Source of the DNA: Edaphobacter flagellatus
GTDB taxonomy: Bacteria; Acidobacteriota; Terriglobia; Terriglobales; Acidobacteriaceae
Direction of reading: 5' to 3'
Assembly: GCF_025264665.1 (NCBI RefSeq)
Contig: NZ_CP073697.1
Coordinates: forward strand, 558,001 to 622,000
DNA: 64,000 bases
The notes under the pieces were generated by a model, which had not been told where the DNA came from, did no database searches, and saw only the letters and a program-made list of their open reading frames with translations. Shown in pieces: positions 15,995 to 25,907 of this stretch (its first letter is position 1; each line of letters begins with the position of its first letter). The translations under genes were made by a program, and so were the position numbers.

Positions 15995-18856
15995 ATGCAT
16001 GAGGAAGCCTTGAAACGCCTACTTTCGCTTTGCCTAGGTGCTGCAGTTTTATTGCCGCCTGCTGTAAGAGCACAACAAACCGTCAACAATGCTTCGCTGA
16101 GTGGCCGGGTAATCGACCCCCAAGGCCGTGTCGTCGCCCACGCTTCGGTTACCGCAACCCAGCTTGCAACCAACCTTCCCTACACTGCTACGACGGATGC
16201 CGAAGGACGTTTCCGCTTCCCTTACCTCTACGTGGGTTCGTATCGGGTCAGCATCTCCAGCACCGATTTTGCGATTGCACAGCGCGAAGTCACACTGACT
16301 GTTGGGGCCGATTTCCAGCTTCCGGTTGTACTTTCTCTGCCCACAGCACAAACAAGCATCAGCGTTAATGGATCCGCTCCGATCCTGGAAGCGAACCGCA
16401 GCCAGATTGCTGAAACGATCTCGCAAAACGAGGTTCAAAATCTTTCGCTCCTTGGGCGCAATTTCCTGGATCTCGCGTTGCTGACTCCTGGAGTCTCCCC
16501 GACGAATACGGCAAGCACGCAGCTTTTTGCTGAGACATCGGCTGTGCCTGGTCAGGGCTACTCGATCAACAGCCAGAGAAATTTCTCGAATAACTTTGTT
16601 GTCGATGGCCTTTCTGCGAATGATGATGCTGCTGGGCTTACAGGAACCTTCTATGGCCTTGATACGATCCGCGAGCTACAGGTCGTTACGTCAGGCGGAC
16701 AGGCGGAGTTCGGACGTGCACTCGGCGGATATATCAACGCAGTAACGCGCAGCGGAACCGATGAGTGGCACGGCAGCTTATATGGCTTTCTACGTAACCA
16801 GCGATTGAACGCGGCAAATGCGCTTTCGCAAAGTACTCTGCCGCTCACGCAGGCACAATATGGCGTCAGCGCCGGTGGCCCGGCGATTCACAAACGCACT
16901 TTTCTGTTTGGGAACTATGAAGGCAAGCAGCTCAACCAGAACGGAGTGGTAACGATTGCTCCCACCAGCATTGCGCAGATCAACGCGCGCCTGAAGAGCA
17001 TCGGATATCCAGGCCCGCAGATTGCAACTGGAATCTATCCGAATCCAGTTCGTACGCACAATGCATTTGGCCGTCTGGACCATCGATTCAGCCCACGCGA
17101 CGAGTTCAACATTCACTACAATCTGTATACGGTAGCAGCGGACAACTCTCGCGGAGCGGGCGCCCTGAGCGCCATTACAGGAGCAACTGCGCTGCATGAC
17201 ACGGACCATTCGATTGCCGTCAGTAACATTGCTATTCTCAGCGCAAAGACGGTGAATGAGACGCGAGGCCAGTACACGCACAGTAATCTGGCTGCTCCGC
17301 CAAACGACCCGATCGGTCCCGCGGTCAGCATTTCGGGAGTTGCATCGTTCGGAACACTCTCCGGTTCTCCGCAGGGACGCGTCAACAATCTTTTTGAGAT
17401 TGTGGACAACGTCGCGCATCAGGCAGGTTCGCACTCGCTCCGGGCGGGCGGCGATTTTCTTTATAACGACTTGAAGATTACGTTTCCGCAATCGGCTCGT
17501 GGAAGCTACTCGTTCTCTTCGCTGGCGAATTTCCTCGCTGGAACCTACAACGCTTCGGGCTTCACACAATCGTTTGGCAATCCTATTGTGAAACAGGGAA
17601 ATCCGAATCTTGGCATTTACATGCAGGATGAATGGAGATTGTCTCCTTCGTTTACGCTCAATGCCGGTTTGCGTTATGACCTTCAGTTTCTGAAGTCGAT
17701 TACAACCGATGCCAACAATATCTCTCCGCGCATTGGATTTGCGTGGTCACCATTCCAGAACGACCAGACGATCGTTCGTGGCAGCTTTGGCCTGTTCTAC
17801 GACCGAGTCCCGCTGCGCGCGCTATCGAATGCGCTGCAATCGAGCGGCAATACAACGAGCATTAACAGTTCCACCTTTGTTACCGTCAACGTTTCGCCTA
17901 CACAGGCGGGAGCGCCAGCCTTTCCAAATACGCTGAATAGTCTTCCGGCAGGAGCGCTGGTCAACTTCACCACGATGGATCCTCATATACAAAATGCATA
18001 TGCAGAGCAGGCTTCGCTGCAGGTGGAGCAGCAGCTCTCCAAGCAGAGCAGTTTCAGTCTGAGTTATCAGCACGTGCGCGGGCTCAAGCTGATTGCATCC
18101 GTCAATCTGAATACGCCAACGTGCGTCGCGAGCGGCAATAACAATGGATGCCGTCCCAATGCGACATACGGCAACAACAAACAGTACCAGGGAGCGGCCG
18201 ACTCCTACTATGATGGGCTCTCGGCTTCTTTTGTTCAGCGTCCGTCGCGCTGGGGCAGCTATCGCATCGCTTATACGTGGTCGAAGTCGATCAACGATGT
18301 CGGCGAATTCTTCTTCAGTTCGCCTGTGAACAATTACAACATTGCGCAGGACCGCGGACGATCCGATGACGATCAGCGTCACCGCGTCGTCTTCTCGGGT
18401 GTTGTGCATACCTCCATGGACGCATCCACCGGCATCTGGAACAAGTTGAAGAATGGCCTGCTGCTGAGCGGGACGTTGCAATACTACTCTGCGCTGCCCT
18501 TCAACATAACGACCGGCGCCAACAGCATTCAGGGAACGACGATGCGTCCTTGCGTCCCTGGAATCAGTGTCTGCACACAGGTTTTGCCGGGAACCATCAT
18601 CGGCCGCAATACTGGAATCGGTTTCGACTCCTTTACGCTCAATACCCGGCTGAGCCGAACGATTCGTTTTGGCGAACGCTTCAAGCTCGAGGGAATCGCC
18701 GAGGCATTCAACGCACTTAACCATCGCAACGATCTGATACCAAATGGGACGTTTGGCACAGGAGCGTATCCTTCTTCGCCATCGGCTTCGTTCGGACAGG
18801 CAACGGCGGTCGGCGATTCGAGGCAGGTGCAGCTTGCATTACGACTCAGCTATTGA
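15995..18856 (+). CDS. TonB-dependent receptor, Oar-like, with carboxypeptidase-regulatory N-domain
   Basis: 953 residues. The signal peptide ends near residue 26 (VRAQQ). Residues about 30-115 are a carboxypeptidase-regulatory-like beta sandwich (LSGRVIDPQGRVVAHASVTA). The plug follows with LLGRNFLDLALLTPGVS and VDGLSANDDAAG. The C-terminal part is a beta-barrel with repeated aromatic strands, ending in a terminal tyrosine (LALRLSY) as expected for outer-membrane barrels. Members import large or scarce solutes using TonB energy; the ligand here is unknown. The stop is followed at once by repeat element B. The small Cys/His protein just upstream may be a partner. Confidence 0.92.
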   Translation: MHEEALKRLLSLCLGAAVLLPPAVRAQQTVNNASLSGRVIDPQGRVVAHASVTATQLATNLPYTATTDAEGRFRFPYLYVGSYRVSISSTDFAIAQREVTLTVGADFQLPVVLSLPTAQTSISVNGSAPILEANRSQIAETISQNEVQNLSLLGRNFLDLALLTPGVSPTNTASTQLFAETSAVPGQGYSINSQRNFSNNFVVDGLSANDDAAGLTGTFYGLDTIRELQVVTSGGQAEFGRALGGYINAVTRSGTDEWHGSLYGFLRNQRLNAANALSQSTLPLTQAQYGVSAGGPAIHKRTFLFGNYEGKQLNQNGVVTIAPTSIAQINARLKSIGYPGPQIATGIYPNPVRTHNAFGRLDHRFSPRDEFNIHYNLYTVAADNSRGAGALSAITGATALHDTDHSIAVSNIAILSAKTVNETRGQYTHSNLAAPPNDPIGPAVSISGVASFGTLSGSPQGRVNNLFEIVDNVAHQAGSHSLRAGGDFLYNDLKITFPQSARGSYSFSSLANFLAGTYNASGFTQSFGNPIVKQGNPNLGIYMQDEWRLSPSFTLNAGLRYDLQFLKSITTDANNISPRIGFAWSPFQNDQTIVRGSFGLFYDRVPLRALSNALQSSGNTTSINSSTFVTVNVSPTQAGAPAFPNTLNSLPAGALVNFTTMDPHIQNAYAEQASLQVEQQLSKQSSFSLSYQHVRGLKLIASVNLNTPTCVASGNNNGCRPNATYGNNKQYQGAADSYYDGLSASFVQRPSRWGSYRIAYTWSKSINDVGEFFFSSPVNNYNIAQDRGRSDDDQRHRVVFSGVVHTSMDASTGIWNKLKNGLLLSGTLQYYSALPFNITTGANSIQGTTMRPCVPGISVCTQVLPGTIIGRNTGIGFDSFTLNTRLSRTIRFGERFKLEGIAEAFNALNHRNDLIPNGTFGTGAYPSSPSASFGQATAVGDSRQVQLALRLSY

Positions 18857-19008
18857 CCACCCCCTCCCCCGGGGGTGGATTCAACAACTCTTTTAGCTAT
18901 AGCAACTTGCGCGATTTGCACAAGGCAAAATATTGAAAATAAACTATTTAACCCTAAAAATATTGATTCCAAAGGAGAAAGCCCCAGCATCACTCGGGGC
19001 TTTTCTGT
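18857..19008 (+). repeat. 3'-UTR repeat element, copy B, with paired AAAATATTGA boxes
   Basis: It begins right after the TGA of the TonB-receptor gene. A perfect hairpin CCACCCCC-TCCCCC-GGGGGTGG (18857-18878) comes first. Then box 1 AAAATATTGA (18927-18936), box 2 AAAATATTGA (18957-18966) exactly 30 nt later, GATTCCAAAGGAGAAAGCCCC and a terminator. Order and spacing match copy A at 8326-8472. It occupies most of the 322-nt gap before the M23 peptidase gene, whose promoter must lie in the remainder (a TTGACA at 19097-19102 has no convincing -10). Confidence 0.75.
18978..19003 (+). terminator. Rho-independent terminator after the TonB receptor, within repeat element B
   Basis: Stem AAAGCCCC / GGGGCTTT with a 10-nt loop, followed by a T-run (TTTTC) on the plus strand. 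Confidence 0.85.
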
Positions 19009-19178
19009 TGGCTCTATTTAAAGTTTAGCAACAGGGAGATAACTTATCGGCACTCTCGATCTCTTTCAGAATGTGGCATTTGCATCATTTCGGGGCTTGA
19101 CATGCGTTTTTACTGCGAATTTTGCGGGGTTCTCGTTCGAAGTCACTCGAAAGGCACAGGTTCTTTTGATTAGCGGGT

Positions 19179-20087
19179 ATGGTTCCGACATTTCTCTATA
19201 GTCGTTTTATGCGATTCGTTTTGCGTCTGCTCTACCTTGCGTTTTTTCTACCCAGCCTGATATGCGCGCAGGCGCAGGAGAGCCAGCCGGTTTCGTGGCT
19301 TCCCTCTTCGCTCGCCAACGGCTCGCCCTGTCTTTTCACGGTTGAGGCTCCTGGTGCAACCGCGGTTACGGGTGAATGGTTCGGGCATACGTTGGCCTTC
19401 TTTCATAAGCCGAAGGGAGAGTGGTATGCGCTGGCCGGAGTCGACATTGAGGTGGCGCCGGGGAGTTATCCACTCACGATCGAAGTGACGTCTGCAGACG
19501 GTTCGAAGCGAACGATACAGCGTCGTGTGGCAGTGGCGGAAGCACCTTATAAACAGATCCCTTTGACGGTGCCGGAAAAGTTTGTTGAACCGGATGCGAC
19601 GGCGCAGAAGCAGATCGCCGCAGACAAAACGCTGAAGGACAAGGTGTTCGCTTCAACGGCTCCGCGCCCGCTGTGGTCCGGGCGCTTCAGTCCTCCGCTG
19701 CACACAGCCCCAAGCACGGACTCATTCGGCACGCGGCGCGTTTTCAATGGGAAGCTGGCAAGCGTGCATCGCGGTCTGGACTATCGTGCAAAGACCGGCA
19801 CGCCGGTGATGGCGGTCAACGCAGGCAGGGTTGTGCTGGCGAGGCCACTTTACTTTGAAGGAGGCTGCGTGATCATCGATCACGGCCAGGGACTGATGAC
19901 GCTTTACATGCACCTGTCTCGCTTCAAGGTGAAGGAAGGCGAACTTGTGAAGCGAGGACAGGTCGTTGCCATAAGCGGAGGAACCGGGCGAGCTACGGGG
20001 CCGCATCTGCATCTCGGCGTGCGCTGGGACGGAGCCTACCTGGACGCAGCCAAGCTGTTCAAGCTCGACCTGCCGGTGACGCCGTAG
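19179..20087 (+). CDS. Exported M23 (LytM-type) peptidoglycan endopeptidase
   Basis: 302 residues from ATG 19179; a start at 19209 (MRFVLRLLYLAFFLP) would leave a cleaner signal peptide, cut near AQAQE. The middle carries an Ig-like region (TVEAPGATAVTGEWFGHTL). The C-terminal zinc-peptidase domain shows the HxxxD pair (HRGLDYRAKTGTPV) and the H-x-H motif (GPHLHLGVRWDG), plus GCVIIDHGQGLMTLYMHLS. It should cleave peptidoglycan cross-links in the periplasm, or act as a regulator of other hydrolases. Convergent with the DUF4126 gene, whose stop is 10 nt away. Confidence 0.92.
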   Translation: MVPTFLYSRFMRFVLRLLYLAFFLPSLICAQAQESQPVSWLPSSLANGSPCLFTVEAPGATAVTGEWFGHTLAFFHKPKGEWYALAGVDIEVAPGSYPLTIEVTSADGSKRTIQRRVAVAEAPYKQIPLTVPEKFVEPDATAQKQIAADKTLKDKVFASTAPRPLWSGRFSPPLHTAPSTDSFGTRRVFNGKLASVHRGLDYRAKTGTPVMAVNAGRVVLARPLYFEGGCVIIDHGQGLMTLYMHLSRFKVKEGELVKRGQVVAISGGTGRATGPHLHLGVRWDGAYLDAAKLFKLDLPVTP

Positions 20088-20097
20088 TCTTGCTGCT

Positions 20098-20727
20098 TCA
20101 GGATGAAGGCTTTTGCGATACTGCCTGCTCCTCAAGATCGGGGCGGAAGAGTTTGCGCAGCGGCTTCTGAATAGCGCGCAGGAGAGCCCGCGCGGCGAAG
20201 ATAGCTACGACCAGAAGCGCTACAGCGAATGACGCAGCGACGATGGGATGATGCGTGGCAAACCAAGTTATGCCAATCGCCAACGCATCTTCGGTTGTGC
20301 TGAGAGCAATATTCGAAATCGGCTCGGGACTGGGCGTCACGGCCGCGCGTACGGCGGTCTTCGATCCGTGCGCAACAAGCGCGATGGCTGCTCCGAGGCC
20401 TGTGGCAAGCAACTGCATCTGCGGAGAGAGCTGCGAGCTGGCATGATAAGCAACCAGGCCAGCGACCGGAATGCGCACAATGGTCTGCAGCCCGTTCCAG
20501 ATCATGTCGAAGCCGGGAATCTTGTCGGCGACAAATTCAAGCGCGAAGAGAAGACCGCAGGTGACGAGGACCCAGGTGCTGCCTAAGCCGTCGAGTCCGG
20601 GCGGCAAAGCAACCCAGTGCGTCCGCGCAAGAATGCCGAGGGTGAGGACGGTGGCATAGATGTTGAGGCCGCCGGCAAAACTGGCCGCGATGATCAGAGC
20701 CGCGATATTTGCTGGAGAAAAGCTCAT
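20098..20727 (-). CDS. DUF4126 family membrane protein
   Basis: 209 residues from the ATG at 20727 (MSFSPANIAALIIAASFAGG); an upstream extension in the same frame has no hydrophobic start and is probably not translated. About five to six transmembrane helices are visible, with the conserved GGLNIYATVLTLGI near the N-terminus and EFVADKIPGFDMIWNGLQTI around residue 70. The last 35 residues are basic and cytoplasmic-looking (IQKPLRKLFRPDLEEQA). The function of the family is unknown. It lies downstream of dgt on the same strand (76 nt gap). Confidence 0.85.
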   Translation of the reverse strand: MSFSPANIAALIIAASFAGGLNIYATVLTLGILARTHWVALPPGLDGLGSTWVLVTCGLLFALEFVADKIPGFDMIWNGLQTIVRIPVAGLVAYHASSQLSPQMQLLATGLGAAIALVAHGSKTAVRAAVTPSPEPISNIALSTTEDALAIGITWFATHHPIVAASFAVALLVVAIFAARALLRAIQKPLRKLFRPDLEEQAVSQKPSS

Positions 20728-20803
20728 GGGGTGGAATTCTACTCCCGCCGGATGGAATGGTCCTCCGGAAAGCGTTGGGGCCCACAACTGAGATGCAAGT
20801 GCT

Positions 20804-21946
20804 TCAGCGGCGGATGGCCCGCTTCACATGCGCGTACTGCTCGAGGATGAAGCTATCGGTCATGCCGGCGATGTAGTCGGCGACGACTCGGGCGAGGCCT
20901 TCTGTTTCAATCTCTTCGATGTAGCTCTGCGGCAGCTCTTCGGGGTAATTGACCCAGAAGTTGAAGAGCGCGGTTACGACCTCTTCGGCCTTGTTGTGCT
21001 CGCGCTCCAGATGGTCACAGGTGTAAAGCGTGTCGTAGAGATACCGCTTTTCTTCGAGGCGTTCGGATTCTGCCTGCGGAGAAAAATGCGCGAGGCGCGC
21101 TGGATGCCTGCGAATGTCTTCGAGCGACCGGGCCCCGATGGCACGCGCATTCGTCAGCGTGTTGAAGATGAGGTCGTCGGTGAAGACGTTCTGCATCAAT
21201 TGCAGCGCTTCATGAAAGAGATACTTCTCTTCGACACCGGTGTGGCGCTCCTCGACGGTGCGATAACAACGGCCGAGGATGGTGACATTTTCGCGGATGT
21301 GACCGATCTCAAGCAGGCCGGATTCAACGCCGTCATCGAGATCGGCGGTGAGGTAGGCGATCTCGTCGGCTAGGTCGATGAGTTGCGCTTCAAGCGGAGG
21401 ACGCTGATCGAGGAAATACTCGGCGAGCTCGGGATGGTTGGCAACCTTGTAGTCGCGCGAGTGCTTGATGATGCCTTCGCGCACGCCGAGGGTGAGATTG
21501 AGTCCCCGATGCGCGGCGTAGCGTTGCTCGAAGTGCTCGACGATACGAAGCGCGTGCAGATTGTGGTCGAAGCTGCTGCCGTGATGGCGGAGGCAGCGAT
21601 CGAGTGCTCGCTCGCCTGCATGGCCAAAAGGCGGGTGGCCGATGTCGTGAACGAGAGCCAGCGTCTCGGCGAGGTTCTCGTTGAGTCCGAGCGTGGAGGC
21701 AACGGTGCGGGAGATTTCGGCGACCTCAATCGTGTGCGTCAGGCGGCTGCGAAAGTGATCGGAAGAGCGGCTGGTGAAGACCTGGGTCTTGCCGGCGAGA
21801 CGGCGGAAGGCGCGGGATTGAACGATACGTTCGCGGTCTCGCTGAAATGCTGTGCGTCCGGAACGAGGAGGCGCAGGATAGACGCGAGTCGTCAGCGGGT
21901 CGTTCGCATCCCCGGAGACAGCACAGCGTCGCAGATCATCACTCAT
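20804..21946 (-). CDS. dgt: Deoxyguanosinetriphosphate triphosphohydrolase-like HD protein
   Basis: 380 residues, typical of the shorter dGTPase subfamily. The HD-domain metal ligands are visible: His71 (RLTHTIEVAEIS), the His100-Asp101 pair in LVHDIGHPPFGHAGE, and a later aspartate in LIDLADEIAYLTADLDDG. It hydrolyses dNTPs, classically dGTP, to the nucleoside and triphosphate, so controlling dNTP pools. The N-terminus (PPRSGRTAFQRDRERIVQSRAFRRLAGKTQVF, residues about 26-57) is characteristic. It is followed at 76 nt by the DUF4126 gene on the same strand. Confidence 0.93.
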   Translation of the reverse strand: MSDDLRRCAVSGDANDPLTTRVYPAPPRSGRTAFQRDRERIVQSRAFRRLAGKTQVFTSRSSDHFRSRLTHTIEVAEISRTVASTLGLNENLAETLALVHDIGHPPFGHAGERALDRCLRHHGSSFDHNLHALRIVEHFEQRYAAHRGLNLTLGVREGIIKHSRDYKVANHPELAEYFLDQRPPLEAQLIDLADEIAYLTADLDDGVESGLLEIGHIRENVTILGRCYRTVEERHTGVEEKYLFHEALQLMQNVFTDDLIFNTLTNARAIGARSLEDIRRHPARLAHFSPQAESERLEEKRYLYDTLYTCDHLEREHNKAEEVVTALFNFWVNYPEELPQSYIEEIETEGLARVVADYIAGMTDSFILEQYAHVKRAIRR

Positions 21947-21987
21947 ACCCAGAATTGAGTGTAACGGATTCGATTCAGGAGGGCTTC

Positions 21988-22029
21988 AATGCAGAAGGCA
22001 TGCCCTTGATAGAGCATGCCTTCTGCATT
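21988..22029. terminator. 16-bp perfect hairpin between dgt and the TPR gene
   Basis: Arms AATGCAGAAGGCATGC and its exact complement are separated by a 10-nt loop. It sits 7 nt past the TPR-gene stop and 41 nt before the dgt start. There is no T-run on the minus strand, so it may be a pause or mRNA-stability element instead. Confidence 0.6.
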
Positions 22030-22036
22030 GGAGTTA

Positions 22037-24124
22037 TTACTTGACCTGTTGCGATGTATTCAGCCTGGAGAGCTTGACACGTGCATTGTCGAGCTTGTGC
22101 TGCACCTTGGCAACGTCTTCGGGATCGGCGTCTGCGGGAAGCGAACGCGCGTATTCATTGAGCGAGCGCTCCCACTGTGCGACCGCGAGCTTGAGCTTGC
22201 CGGTTTTTTCGTAGATTTCGCCCAAATGATCATGAATCGTCGGGTCGCTGCCATTACGCTCGATGGCCTTGCGGATGTTCTCTTCGGCAAGTGCGTACTG
22301 GCCGGTCTTGTAGTAAGCCCAGCCGAGCGAATCGAGATACGCGTAGTTCTGCGGGTCGAGATCGACGGCCTTGCGGATCATCGTCAGCGCTTCGCTGAGA
22401 CGGACGCCGCGATCGGCAAGCATGTAGCCGAGATAGTTGAGAATCGTAGCGTTCTGGGGATCGATGGCCAGCGCGCGGCGGAACTGTGCCTCGGCTGCGT
22501 CGTACTGCTTCTGGCGGTCGGCAAGCGTTCCGCGCAGGAAGTAGACGTAAAGCTTCTCTTCGGGGCGGTTGGAGAGTGCCTCGGCAGCCGTCAGCTCCGT
22601 ATTGGCATCTGCCCACTTACGCAGACGGACGTAGATATTGGCGAGTGCGAGATGGGCTTCGCGATCTGCCGGCGTATTGCCCGCGGCGGAGAGTTGCGCC
22701 TTGGCGAGAGCAATGCCCTGCTCCGGATCTCCTGTATCGGCAAGCTGACCAGCGTACATCAGCTGCACGCCTGCATCTTTGGGCAATGTTTTGGCTGCCT
22801 CGGCGGCTACGGCTGTGGCTTCCTTCCACTGATGCGCGTCGCGGTAAGCGTCGATCTGTCCCTGGTAGCCGTTCTTGGCGTAGTCGCCGCCCATAGCGGC
22901 CATCTGCTTGTAGACGTTGACGGCCTCGGCAGTCTTGTTCTGTTCCTTGTAGACAATGCCTAAGCGGTCGAGGAAGATCGACCGGTTTCCCTTCTCCTGC
23001 TCGGTGTACTTGCCGTCAGGGTGCGCGGTTCCATCGATCAGCGTTTTGAGCGTGCTGACGGCATCGTCGTAACGGCCGAGCGAATCGTAAACGAGCGCCT
23101 CGTTGTAGTTCAGCTCAACGGAGTCCTGCGCGAGAGGCTTTGCCTTCTTGAGCGTGGCCAGCGCCTGATCATAGTGGCCCTGCTGGCGTTGAATATCGGC
23201 GATCCGGATCTGCGACTGCGCATCCTGAGGCTCAGCGGCAACGATGGTGTTGAATGTCTTCAACGCCTCGTCCAACTGACCGTCCTGCAAGAGAGCGTTC
23301 GCGAGACCACGCTCGGTATCCATGTTGTCGGGATCGTCGTCGAGCGCACGGCGGTACGCTGCGATTGCCTCTTTCGGCTTGTGAAGCTGATCGTAGGTCG
23401 CGCCAAGCGCGAAATCGATGCGCGAGCTCCGGTCATCGGCGGGAATGGACTGCAGCACTTCGGCTGCGCGCTGGTAGTCCCCCTGCTCGGTGTAGAGGCG
23501 ATACATGTTGAGGACAACGTCCTCGGAGCCACCGTCAATCTTCTGCGCCGACTTGAACTGCGATTCTGCTTTAGCCGAGTCGTGATTGAGGCCGTAAAGC
23601 TGGCCGAGCAGCAGGCGCGTCTCGACGTCATCGGGCTTCAGCTCGGCGAGCTTCTCGTACTCCGCGATGGCAAGCTTCAGCATCTGCGCGGACTGCTGGC
23701 TCTGCATATCGCCGATCGAACGCAGGTAAACCTTGCCAAGCAGCTCGTGTGCAGCGATATCATTCGGGTTCCGCTTGACCTGATCCTGCGCGGCAGTGAC
23801 GGCCTCGCGGATGCGCCCGATCTTGAAGTAAAGCTCGGCCAGGCCATCCTGCAGCAGGGTCGAGTTCGGGTCGGCATCGAGCGCCAGCTTGTACTCTTCT
23901 ACAGCTTGAGAGGCATAGTCTGGCCGACCGGCGTTAACCGCCATGTCTTCATACATGTGGGCGAGGCCGTAGTGATAATACGCAGCGGAGCGATCGACCG
24001 AGGCTGCTTCAGAGCCGGTTGCAGCCGGAGTCGTCGTTACCGTCTGCGCAGACATCGAGATTGCAGCCAGAAAAGCCGCTGCCGAAAAGGACCGGAGAGT
24101 GGAGGCACGCAACAATGGACTCAT
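22037..24124 (-). CDS. Exported tetratricopeptide-repeat protein
   Basis: 695 residues with a signal peptide (SFSAAAFLAAISMSAQT). Almost the whole mature chain is TPR: units of about 34 residues are recognisable from AYYHYGLAHMYEDMA through AEEQFRRAL-like helices to YLDSLGWAYYKTGQYALAEE and HDHLGEIYEKTGKLKLAVAQWE at the end. At least ten repeats are visible. It should be a periplasmic or outer-membrane-associated scaffold that binds other proteins; partners cannot be named. No enzymatic domain is seen. It follows purH on the same strand with a 166-nt gap that holds a TATAAT hexamer. Confidence 0.85.
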   Translation of the reverse strand: MSPLLRASTLRSFSAAAFLAAISMSAQTVTTTPAATGSEAASVDRSAAYYHYGLAHMYEDMAVNAGRPDYASQAVEEYKLALDADPNSTLLQDGLAELYFKIGRIREAVTAAQDQVKRNPNDIAAHELLGKVYLRSIGDMQSQQSAQMLKLAIAEYEKLAELKPDDVETRLLLGQLYGLNHDSAKAESQFKSAQKIDGGSEDVVLNMYRLYTEQGDYQRAAEVLQSIPADDRSSRIDFALGATYDQLHKPKEAIAAYRRALDDDPDNMDTERGLANALLQDGQLDEALKTFNTIVAAEPQDAQSQIRIADIQRQQGHYDQALATLKKAKPLAQDSVELNYNEALVYDSLGRYDDAVSTLKTLIDGTAHPDGKYTEQEKGNRSIFLDRLGIVYKEQNKTAEAVNVYKQMAAMGGDYAKNGYQGQIDAYRDAHQWKEATAVAAEAAKTLPKDAGVQLMYAGQLADTGDPEQGIALAKAQLSAAGNTPADREAHLALANIYVRLRKWADANTELTAAEALSNRPEEKLYVYFLRGTLADRQKQYDAAEAQFRRALAIDPQNATILNYLGYMLADRGVRLSEALTMIRKAVDLDPQNYAYLDSLGWAYYKTGQYALAEENIRKAIERNGSDPTIHDHLGEIYEKTGKLKLAVAQWERSLNEYARSLPADADPEDVAKVQHKLDNARVKLSRLNTSQQVK

Positions 24125-24272
24125 CTATAAACTTCCTGTGCCGCCGATAGCCAGCGACTTCAATCAAAAAAAGACCGGCCCGATAAGGCAAATCCTTCCA
24201 TTTAGACGTCCGGAGGCCCCGATTGGCTGCAACTGTCGCCTGGGAGCCCGGATCATCGATGGCTTGGCCGTG

Positions 24273-24278
24273 ATTATA
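24273..24278 (-). promoter_or_regulatory. Possible -10 hexamer for the TPR gene
   Basis: Perfect TATAAT on the minus strand about 150 nt upstream of the TPR start, just after the purH stop. No good -35 is seen at 17 nt (GTCACG), so the call is weak. Confidence 0.3.
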
Positions 24279-24290
24279 TCCATCTTTTCC

Positions 24291-25907
24291 TCAGCCGTGA
24301 CGGAAATGACGGACCCCCGTAAGCACCATAGCTACACCGAGACGATTAGCTGCGGCGATCACGTCGGCGTCTTTCACCGACCCTCCGGGCTGGATGACAG
24401 CCGTGGCTCCGGCAGCAGCAATGGTTTCAAGACCATCCGGGAAGGGGAAGAAGGCGTCCGAGGCGGCGACGGTTCCGGCGAGGGGCAGCACGGCCTTCAT
24501 CGCACCAAAGCGTGCAGCATCGACACGGCTCATCTGCCCGGCACCGATTCCGACCGTCTGCCCGTGGCCGTCGGAGTAGCGGGCGTAGACGATCGCGTTG
24601 GATTTGACATGCTTGCAGACCCGCCAGGCAAACAGAAGCGCCCGCATCTCCTCGGGCGTAGGCTTACGGTCAGTGACGGCCTTCAGCTCGGCCTCGGTAA
24701 TGCGGAGACGGTCGGCATCCTGCACCAGCAGGCCGCCGGAAACCTGTTTGATAACGCGCGGGGTTTCTGCGGGCGTGATCTTCACGAGGCGCAAATTCTT
24801 TTTGGCGGCAAAACGCTCCAGTGCCTCCTTCGTAAAGCCAGGAGCGACGATGGCCTCGACGAAAAGCTTTGCGATCTCTTCGGCGGCAGCTCCGTCCACC
24901 TCGCGATTGATGCCGATGACTCCGCCGAATGCGGAGACGGGATCTGCTTCGAGGGCGCGCTTGTAGGCTTCGAGCACAGTGGCGCCGGTCGATGCGCCAC
25001 AGGGATTGGTGTGCTTGATGATAGCGACGGCGGCTTCGGCGGCGGCGTCGAACTCGCACACCAGCTCCCAGCAGGCATCGAGGTCGACCAGATTGTTGTA
25101 GCTCAATTCCTTGCCTTGAAGCTGTTCGGCGGCGGCGACTCCCTTGCCACTGCCGTCGACGTAGAGCGCGGCCTTCTGGTGCGGGTTTTCGCCGTAACGC
25201 AGCACCTGCGCGAGCGGGTCGATGATGCGGACGGTCTGCGGAAGCTCGCTGGAGAAGATGGCCGCACCGGAAGGAACCTCGATGCTCTCGAGCGCAGAGG
25301 CGATTCCGGCGTCATAGGCTGCAGTGACGGCAAAAGCCTGCTTGGCGAGCTTCCAGCGTGTGGCGCGGCTCAGGCTGCCTTTGTTGGCGTCCAGCTCGTG
25401 GGCCAGCGCTTCATATTCACCGACTGATGTCACGATGGCGACGTCTTCGAAGTTCTTCGCCGCTGAGCGCACCATCGAAGGGCCGCCAATGTCGATGTTC
25501 TCGATGACATCGGCGAAGGCGACGCCGGGCTTCTGCGCGGTCTTCTCGAAGGCATAGAGATTGACCACAACCATGTCGATGGGTTCGATGCCGTGCGACT
25601 GAACGGCGGCGACGTGCTCGGCGTTGCCGCGCATGTGCAGGATGCCGCCGTGGACCTTGGGATGCAGCGTTTTTACGCGTCCGTCGAGCATCTCGGGAAA
25701 ACCGGTGAGGTCGGAGATGTCCTTGACTGTGAGGCCGGCGTCGCGCAGGGCCTTCGCGGTGCCGCCGGTTGAAACCAGCTCCACTCCATGATCTGCGAGT
25801 GCGCGGGCAAACTCGACGAGGCCGGTTTTATCTGTAACGGAAAGCAGAGCACGGCGAACAGGGCGAAGATCGACAGAGACGGCGGCAGGAGCACTATGTG
25901 AAGTCAT
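24291..25907 (-). CDS. purH: Bifunctional AICAR transformylase / IMP cyclohydrolase
   Basis: 538 residues, the normal length for PurH, which carries out the last two steps of IMP synthesis. The N-terminal cyclohydrolase domain shows [28 protein letters not shown] and [16 protein letters not shown]. The C-terminal transformylase domain holds the catalytic Lys-His in [12 protein letters not shown] and ends with [13 protein letters not shown]. The 284-nt gap upstream (25908-26191), between purH and pyrD on the same strand, carries no gene; it includes GGCGG-rich DNA and a CCCCC/GGGGG hairpin at about 26047-26060. A separate promoter for purH is likely. Confidence 0.97.
   Translation of the reverse strand: MTSHSAPAAVSVDLRPVRRALLSVTDKTGLVEFARALADHGVELVSTGGTAKALRDAGLTVKDISDLTGFPEMLDGRVKTLHPKVHGGILHMRGNAEHVAAVQSHGIEPIDMVVVNLYAFEKTAQKPGVAFADVIENIDIGGPSMVRSAAKNFEDVAIVTSVGEYEALAHELDANKGSLSRATRWKLAKQAFAVTAAYDAGIASALESIEVPSGAAIFSSELPQTVRIIDPLAQVLRYGENPHQKAALYVDGSGKGVAAAEQLQGKELSYNNLVDLDACWELVCEFDAAAEAAVAIIKHTNPCGASTGATVLEAYKRALEADPVSAFGGVIGINREVDGAAAEEIAKLFVEAIVAPGFTKEALERFAAKKNLRLVKITPAETPRVIKQVSGGLLVQDADRLRITEAELKAVTDRKPTPEEMRALLFAWRVCKHVKSNAIVYARYSDGHGQTVGIGAGQMSRVDAARFGAMKAVLPLAGTVAASDAFFPFPDGLETIAAAGATAVIQPGGSVKDADVIAAANRLGVAMVLTGVRHFRHG

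Noticed and set aside
24099..25427. 442-codon open frame on the plus strand across purH
   Set aside because: It is antisense to an unmistakable purH and has no family similarity.
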